Origin: Alphaproteobacteria bacterium
GTDB lineage: Bacteria; Pseudomonadota; Alphaproteobacteria; SMXP01
Length of the DNA stretch: 11,054 nucleotides
Reading direction: 5' to 3'
NCBI GenBank assembly: GCA_028280675.1
Contig: JANQLI010000271.1
Span: 1-11,054 of the forward strand
The notes under the pieces were generated by a model. The model saw only the letters and a list, made by a program, of their open reading frames with translations. It was not told where the DNA came from and ran no database searches. The position numbers and the translations under genes are program-made. Shown here one piece after another: positions 7,294-11,054 of the stretch. Numbering within the stretch: the first letter of the stretch is position 1; the number at the start of each line of letters is the position of its first letter.

Positions 7294-7299
7294 TTCCTT
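7294..7299 (-). promoter_or_regulatory. Ribosome binding site of the EF-hand gene
   Basis: AAGGAA on the minus strand lies 7 bases before the ATG at 7286. Together with the signal peptide that begins at this ATG, it decides the start against the much longer open frame that begins at 7508. Confidence 0.7.
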
Positions 7300-7331
7300 T
7301 TCACATTAACGCCCCCACAACACCGCGGGAC

Positions 7332-7382
7332 ACACTGCGCCTTTCGGCAAGGGGGTGGGGTGACTTCCAGCGACACTGCGCC
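7332..7382. repeat. 10 bp direct repeat upstream of the EF-hand gene
   Basis: ACACTGCGCC occurs at 7332-7341 and again at 7373-7382, 41 bp apart start to start, close to four helical turns. Each copy is followed after 3-4 bases by CGGC. Both lie in the 166 bp gap between the EF-hand gene and the GcvT-like gene, about 46-96 bp before the EF-hand start, where an operator could sit. No regulator is known to me for this motif, and chance repetition in GC-rich DNA is possible. Confidence 0.35.
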
Positions 7383-7452
7383 CCGTCGGCGTTGATATAC
7401 ATTAAACGGAGGCCTGAGAAAAAACCGTCGCGCCTGTCGTAAAAAAAGGTGT

Positions 7453-8640
7453 TTAGCTGCCGCGCACCTTGGCGTTCCGCGCCGGAGACCGGTAGAAAGG
7501 CCTCGCAACCACGGTGGCGTTGATCCTCATATGGTCGGGTTCAAGCTCAAAAACCCGTGGAACATCAAGCGTTAAGGGCACCCCTTCCGCGAGCGTCTGG
7601 TCTGTCACAGTCGCAAGGCTGATAATGCTTTTCAGTTTCGGCGACCAACAGGATGAGGTGACCGTGCCGATTAACCGATCCCCTTGGAATATCTTGGCGT
7701 GATCCATCGGCTCTAAACCATCACAGTGCAGCGCAATCACTTTCGTACGATGCTGAGTGGTTTTCTGACGGAAAGCCCGTTTGCCCGTGAAATAATCCTT
7801 CTTCATATCAACAAGCGAGTCGAGTCCAAGCTCAGCAGGTGTGCGCGGGCGGTTCCCATAACGGGCCGCCAAGGCGCCAATATAGTCTTGGCCGTAAGAG
7901 AGATGCCCCAGTTCAATACGGCACATATCAAGGGCGCGCCGCCCTACGGGTTTTAACCCCAATGGCTTGCCAACGCGCAGCAACCGGTCCCACACGTTTA
8001 ACGCATCCGCTTCTATGGCGCGGATCTCATACGCCATTTCGCCAAGCGCGCCGGTCCGTGTAATAACAACAGCAGCGTCGCGGATTTTATAAAGTCCAAT
8101 CTGATGCGGATTTAATTTTTCAACGTCCTCGGCTCCCGCCATTAACAAGGTGGCGCATGACGCCACACCGTACAGTCCGAAAATGACATCTTGTCCCGTC
8201 ACATCTTCAATGGCAACGTCGTCGAAGCCAATGGCAGAATCGAGAAGCCAAGGCAACATTTTCGCCGAGGCTGCAAGATCGTAAATGTGCTCATCGACCC
8301 GTTCAATATGCACAATATCAATCACGTGCCCATGCTCATTACAAAGCGGCGTGGCGCAGCGGGCGCCAGAACGGAGACGGCGCATATCCCGTGTTACAAG
8401 CCGGTTGAGATAAGCTTCCGCGTCTTGGCCGGTCATCCGGTAACGCACACTTGGAGTCAGATCGGCAATGCCAACATGACGGCGGATCGCATCATATTCG
8501 TCTTCCCAAGACGAATAGGTGCGCGCGACGGAATAATCGCCCCACCGCACCCAATCATTGGCGGCGGCGCATTCTGTGACGGCGGGATGCAATGGCGTTG
8601 GCGACAAACCATCTTTCCACGGAGGCGCGATCATGCTCAT
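7453..8640 (-). CDS. GcvT-like aminomethyltransferase-family protein
   Basis: 395 residues with the folate-binding GcvT fold. Recognisable parts are YDAIRRHVGIADLTPSVRYRMTG (49-71), CNEHGHVIDIVHI (100-112), TRTGALGEMAYEI (194-206) and RIELGHLSYGQDY (241-253, corresponding to the RxEaGxxxyGxD motif), followed by the C-terminal barrel domain at about 300-385. The family includes the glycine-cleavage T-protein, DMSP demethylase and the folate domains of dimethylglycine and sarcosine dehydrogenases; members usually pass a one-carbon unit to tetrahydrofolate. T-proteins have an Asp pair in the 106-112 region; here only D108 is present. No other glycine-cleavage gene is near, so it is probably not the T-protein of that system. 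It is the last gene of the oxidoreductase operon, overlapping the gene before it by 4 bp, with GGGAGG at 8647-8652. Substrate unknown. Confidence 0.82.
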   Translation of the reverse strand: MSMIAPPWKDGLSPTPLHPAVTECAAANDWVRWGDYSVARTYSSWEDEYDAIRRHVGIADLTPSVRYRMTGQDAEAYLNRLVTRDMRRLRSGARCATPLCNEHGHVIDIVHIERVDEHIYDLAASAKMLPWLLDSAIGFDDVAIEDVTGQDVIFGLYGVASCATLLMAGAEDVEKLNPHQIGLYKIRDAAVVITRTGALGEMAYEIRAIEADALNVWDRLLRVGKPLGLKPVGRRALDMCRIELGHLSYGQDYIGALAARYGNRPRTPAELGLDSLVDMKKDYFTGKRAFRQKTTQHRTKVIALHCDGLEPMDHAKIFQGDRLIGTVTSSCWSPKLKSIISLATVTDQTLAEGVPLTLDVPRVFELEPDHMRINATVVARPFYRSPARNAKVRGS

Positions 8641-10277
8641 AGGCCGCCTCCCTGCTCATTCGTTTTCGTGTCAAAGATCACGCGCTGCGCCGCATAATAT
8701 CCCGGCAATCCTGTCACCCCGCCGCCAGGATGCGTGCCCGCCCCGCACAGATAAAGACCAGGGACCGGCGTATGATATTGCGCCGCACCCGGTATCGGGC
8801 GCATCATCGCAGCCTGATCCAACGTATGATCGACATGGTGCCAATGCCCGCCTGTAGAACCGAAGTGGGACGCTAACTCAGAAGGGGTCCAGAGGTCCCC
8901 GCCCTCAACCAAACCCCGTAAATTGGGCGCGCAATAACTCAGCGTATCAAGCGCCTTCGTGGCCAGGTGTTCTTTATGCTGCTGCCACCCGCCTTCCGGC
9001 TCACATGGTGTGTACTGAATATTCGCAGAGACAATGTGACGATTGAACTCAGCCAGCGTGGGATCAAACACCGTCGGGATGACAATCTCCATGGTGAGCT
9101 CATGCGGCAGCTCATTATACTTCATCGCCCGCGATGACCGTTGCGCATAGTCCATATGCGGACAGATCAATATACGCTCGCCCCAATCGTCATCGCTTAA
9201 ACCTGTAAAAAAAGGCATGCCATTTAATGTGAGAAGCATCCGCGAGACCGTCCCCTCGGTCTTCAAATGCTTCAAGCGCCGCACGGATTCGGTGTCTAAA
9301 TGTCGCGGACCGGTGAGGTCCATCAATGTCCGTTTTGGATCAGCGCTTGACACAACGCGCTTTGCATAAACATGCTCATCGCCGTCAAGAGAAATGCCTG
9401 TGACCTGATCCTCTTCCATCATCAAGGCTTTGACATCTGCATTGCTGCGAAACGCCACACCCTTGTCCTGCGCTGCTTTCAGCAAAGCCATCGCCAGCGT
9501 ATCCATGCCCCCTTTGGGAATAGAAAGCCGGTCTTTCGACACCTCGCGCTGCGCCCACCGCCACAGCAAAGCGGCCATTGTGCCCATATCCCGCGGCCCA
9601 AGACGTCCCCCTTGTATCCCATCGAAGGCGAGCGCCGCTTTTAAAAGATCCGATTCAAAATATTCGTCCAGAATATCGCCCACACTGGACAAACACAGTC
9701 TGACAAACTCTTGCTGCTCATTTTGATCGAGATGCCGGACGCCTTTTAGCCATGTTGACATGGCGTCTGTGCGGCCAATATTTTCGAGCAGCGGCGGCGG
9801 ACTCAACATGCCGGTAAGCGCTTGCGTATAACGCTGCATCTTGTCCATAAAGACGGGATAGGCCTGCGCATCTTGCGGTGACAGGGCCGAAATGGAGTCC
9901 TGCGACTTGCGCATATCCGCACCGAAACGCACGGCCTGCCCTTCGCCATCAATGGCCACCGTATCGAGTTGCCGTTTCACATAGTCCAATCCGAACTTAT
10001 GCAGTTTCAAATCCCGTGCGACTTTAGCGCTGAGCCCTTCGACAATATGCGCGCCCATGGCGCCGGTATATCGATCATCAATAAGTTCTGAGCTGGCCAT
10101 GCCGCCTGGCTTGTCGCGTTGATCGACCACCAACACGTCCAGTCCAGCATCGGCAAGATAAGCGGCGCAAATCAGGCCGTTATGTCCGGCGCCGATAACG
10201 ATGACATCATACGCCCCTTTAAATGCATTGGGCGCTTCGGGCGCAGAACGATCTCTCAAACGATTAAAGATATTCAT
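8637..10277 (-). CDS. FAD-dependent oxidoreductase, phytoene dehydrogenase-like (PYROXD2 type)
   Basis: 546 residues. A short leader is followed by a Rossmann FAD-binding motif, VIVIGAGHNGLICAAYLADAG (25-45), and the KPGGM loop at 56-60. The middle contains KGGMDTLAMALL and VVSSADPKRTL, typical of the family, and the C-terminus carries the second FAD motif GLYLCGAGTHPGGGVTGLPGYYAAQRV (about 509-535). Length and both motifs fit the PYROXD2-like branch of the CrtI/amine-oxidase superfamily. A carotenoid role is unlikely because no other carotenoid gene is present. Its start overlaps the stop of the upstream paralogue (ATGA, 10274-10277), with GGGAGG at 10284-10289 six bases before the ATG; its stop overlaps the GcvT-like gene in the same way. 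It probably oxidises an unknown substrate together with its neighbours. No sign of decay. Confidence 0.85.
   Translation of the reverse strand: MNIFNRLRDRSAPEAPNAFKGAYDVIVIGAGHNGLICAAYLADAGLDVLVVDQRDKPGGMASSELIDDRYTGAMGAHIVEGLSAKVARDLKLHKFGLDYVKRQLDTVAIDGEGQAVRFGADMRKSQDSISALSPQDAQAYPVFMDKMQRYTQALTGMLSPPPLLENIGRTDAMSTWLKGVRHLDQNEQQEFVRLCLSSVGDILDEYFESDLLKAALAFDGIQGGRLGPRDMGTMAALLWRWAQREVSKDRLSIPKGGMDTLAMALLKAAQDKGVAFRSNADVKALMMEEDQVTGISLDGDEHVYAKRVVSSADPKRTLMDLTGPRHLDTESVRRLKHLKTEGTVSRMLLTLNGMPFFTGLSDDDWGERILICPHMDYAQRSSRAMKYNELPHELTMEIVIPTVFDPTLAEFNRHIVSANIQYTPCEPEGGWQQHKEHLATKALDTLSYCAPNLRGLVEGGDLWTPSELASHFGSTGGHWHHVDHTLDQAAMMRPIPGAAQYHTPVPGLYLCGAGTHPGGGVTGLPGYYAAQRVIFDTKTNEQGGGL
8647..8652 (-). 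promoter_or_regulatory. Ribosome binding site of the GcvT-like gene
   Basis: GGGAGG on the minus strand lies 6 bases before the ATG at 8640, inside the end of the preceding gene. It decides for this ATG over the second in-frame ATG two codons later. Confidence 0.7.
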
Positions 10278-11054
10278 CGCTGGCCTCCCGCAGCGGTCAA
10301 AACGCGCTGCGCGCAGAGATAACCGGGAATACCGGTCACCCCGCCCCCCGGATGCGAGCCTGCTCCGCAGAGATGGAGATTCTTTGCAAAAGCGAGTTGA
10401 TCCGGCAAACCTGGCAAGGGACGTTGAAACAGTAATTGATCCAACGCCATGTCACCGTGATGAATATCGCCCGCCGTATAGGCGAACATTTCTTCCATAT
10501 CCGGCGGCACCGTTAGGTGCGTCGCCAAAATCAGATCTTTAAAATTGCTGCTATATGCGGTGATCTGATCGATGACGGTGTTTGTTAAGTGACGGCGATG
10601 CGCCTCATCCCACACCCCATTAAACAGTTTCTGCGGCACATATTGCACATAAACGGACATGAGATGTTTATCCGGCGGCACGATGGAGGCATCATGCTGA
10701 GACGGCATGGCCACTTCAAGCAAAGGCCGCTCAGGGATCAGGCCATCCATACACGCATCGCTTGCCCGTTCTATCTCGGCAAGGCTCTGCGCAAAATGCA
10801 ACGTGCCGCGGAGTGCATGACAGTCTTGCGGCACATGATCAAAAAGAGGCAACCCATCCAGAGCAATATTCAACTTGGCTGTTGATCCCGTCATACGGTA
10901 ATTGCCCAGCCGCCGCTTAAAAGCGTCCGGAAAAAGTTTCCAGTCGAACAGATTGAAGAAGGTGCGCTTGAAGTCGAGATTGGACACAATCCAGTCCGCG
11001 GTAAAATGATGGCCATCGTCGGTGACCACGCCCGTGACATGATCTTTGTCAACC
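10274..11054 (-). CDS. FAD-dependent oxidoreductase, phytoene dehydrogenase-like, C-terminal part (5' end outside window)
   Basis: The frame is open to the window edge, giving about 260 residues; the GTG at 11029 is internal, since the codons beyond it (VDKDHVTG) continue the same protein. The visible part starts near the end of the FAD-binding insert (ADWIVSNLDFKRTFFNLF) and ends with the FAD motif LHLCGAGSHPGGGVTGIPGYLCAQRVL, closely matching the downstream gene. Shared segments such as HHGDMALDQLLFQRP show the two are paralogues from an old tandem duplication, now well diverged. The N-terminal Rossmann motif is outside the window. It is the first visible gene of the operon with the second oxidoreductase and the GcvT-like gene. 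The two copies may form a heteromer or act on successive substrates. Confidence 0.8.
   Translation of the reverse strand, partial: VDKDHVTGVVTDDGHHFTADWIVSNLDFKRTFFNLFDWKLFPDAFKRRLGNYRMTGSTAKLNIALDGLPLFDHVPQDCHALRGTLHFAQSLAEIERASDACMDGLIPERPLLEVAMPSQHDASIVPPDKHLMSVYVQYVPQKLFNGVWDEAHRRHLTNTVIDQITAYSSNFKDLILATHLTVPPDMEEMFAYTAGDIHHGDMALDQLLFQRPLPGLPDQLAFAKNLHLCGAGSHPGGGVTGIPGYLCAQRVLTAAGGQR
10284..10289 (-). promoter_or_regulatory. Ribosome binding site of the second oxidoreductase gene
   Basis: GGGAGG on the minus strand lies 6 bases before the ATG at 10277, inside the end of the upstream paralogue. It has the same sequence and spacing as the site of the GcvT-like gene, suggesting matched translation of the operon genes. 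Confidence 0.7.

Noticed and set aside
7419..7447. T-runs on the minus strand after the GcvT-like gene as an intrinsic terminator
   Set aside because: T7 and T6 tracts are present, but I could find no stable GC-rich stem directly before either of them.
7287..7508. N-terminal extension of the EF-hand reading frame to an ATG at 7508
   Set aside because: It would overlap the GcvT-like gene, encodes no recognisable domain and would place the signal peptide inside the protein; a good ribosome site lies before the ATG at 7286.
8637..11054. Carotenoid biosynthesis cluster based on phytoene desaturase similarity
   Set aside because: No phytoene synthase, cyclase or other carotenoid gene is present, and the partner is a GcvT-like protein; the PYROXD2-like branch fits better.

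Overview
The window looks like chromosomal DNA of an alphaproteobacterium of moderate GC content. The evidence is a kinase resembling PleC (the cell-cycle kinase of Caulobacter), a textbook CtrA box with several GANTC sites in front of it, and an ECF sigma / anti-sigma / periplasmic sensor module of a kind common in this class. I cannot name the genus. I see no tRNA, rRNA, insertion sequence, phage gene or CRISPR array. Genes are densely packed and the intergenic gaps are short (largest 257 bp).

Left part, plus strand (1-5054): the C-terminal half of aminopeptidase N (pepN, cut by the window edge) is followed after 9 bp by a MOSC-domain protein related to YcbX/mARC. A 257 bp intergenic region then carries a CtrA box, three GANTC sites, a near-consensus DnaA box and a 9 bp inverted repeat. 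It precedes an 876-residue membrane-bound hybrid of periplasmic sensor, two PAS domains and a histidine kinase.

Middle part, minus strand (5062-7286): a signalling operon reads sigma factor, then anti-sigma factor (4 bp ATGA overlap), then a periplasmic sensor of the CnrX/Metal_resist type. Just upstream of it, on the same strand, lies a secreted protein with four canonical EF-hand loops. A 13 bp hairpin separates the EF-hand gene from the sigma gene. The likely logic is that the membrane anti-sigma protein holds the sigma factor and the periplasmic protein tells it when to let go. The sensor's periplasmic part has no His and no Cys, so the usual heavy-metal label is doubtful.

Right part, minus strand (7453-11054): a tightly coupled operon of at least three genes encodes two tandem FAD-dependent oxidoreductases of the phytoene-dehydrogenase-like/PYROXD2 family (the first one cut by the window edge) and a GcvT-like, folate-binding aminomethyltransferase-family protein. 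Both junctions are ATGA overlaps, each with a GGGAGG ribosome binding site six bases from the start. The make-up suggests an oxidative pathway in which one-carbon units pass to tetrahydrofolate, but the substrate is unknown. This is the least described system in the window.
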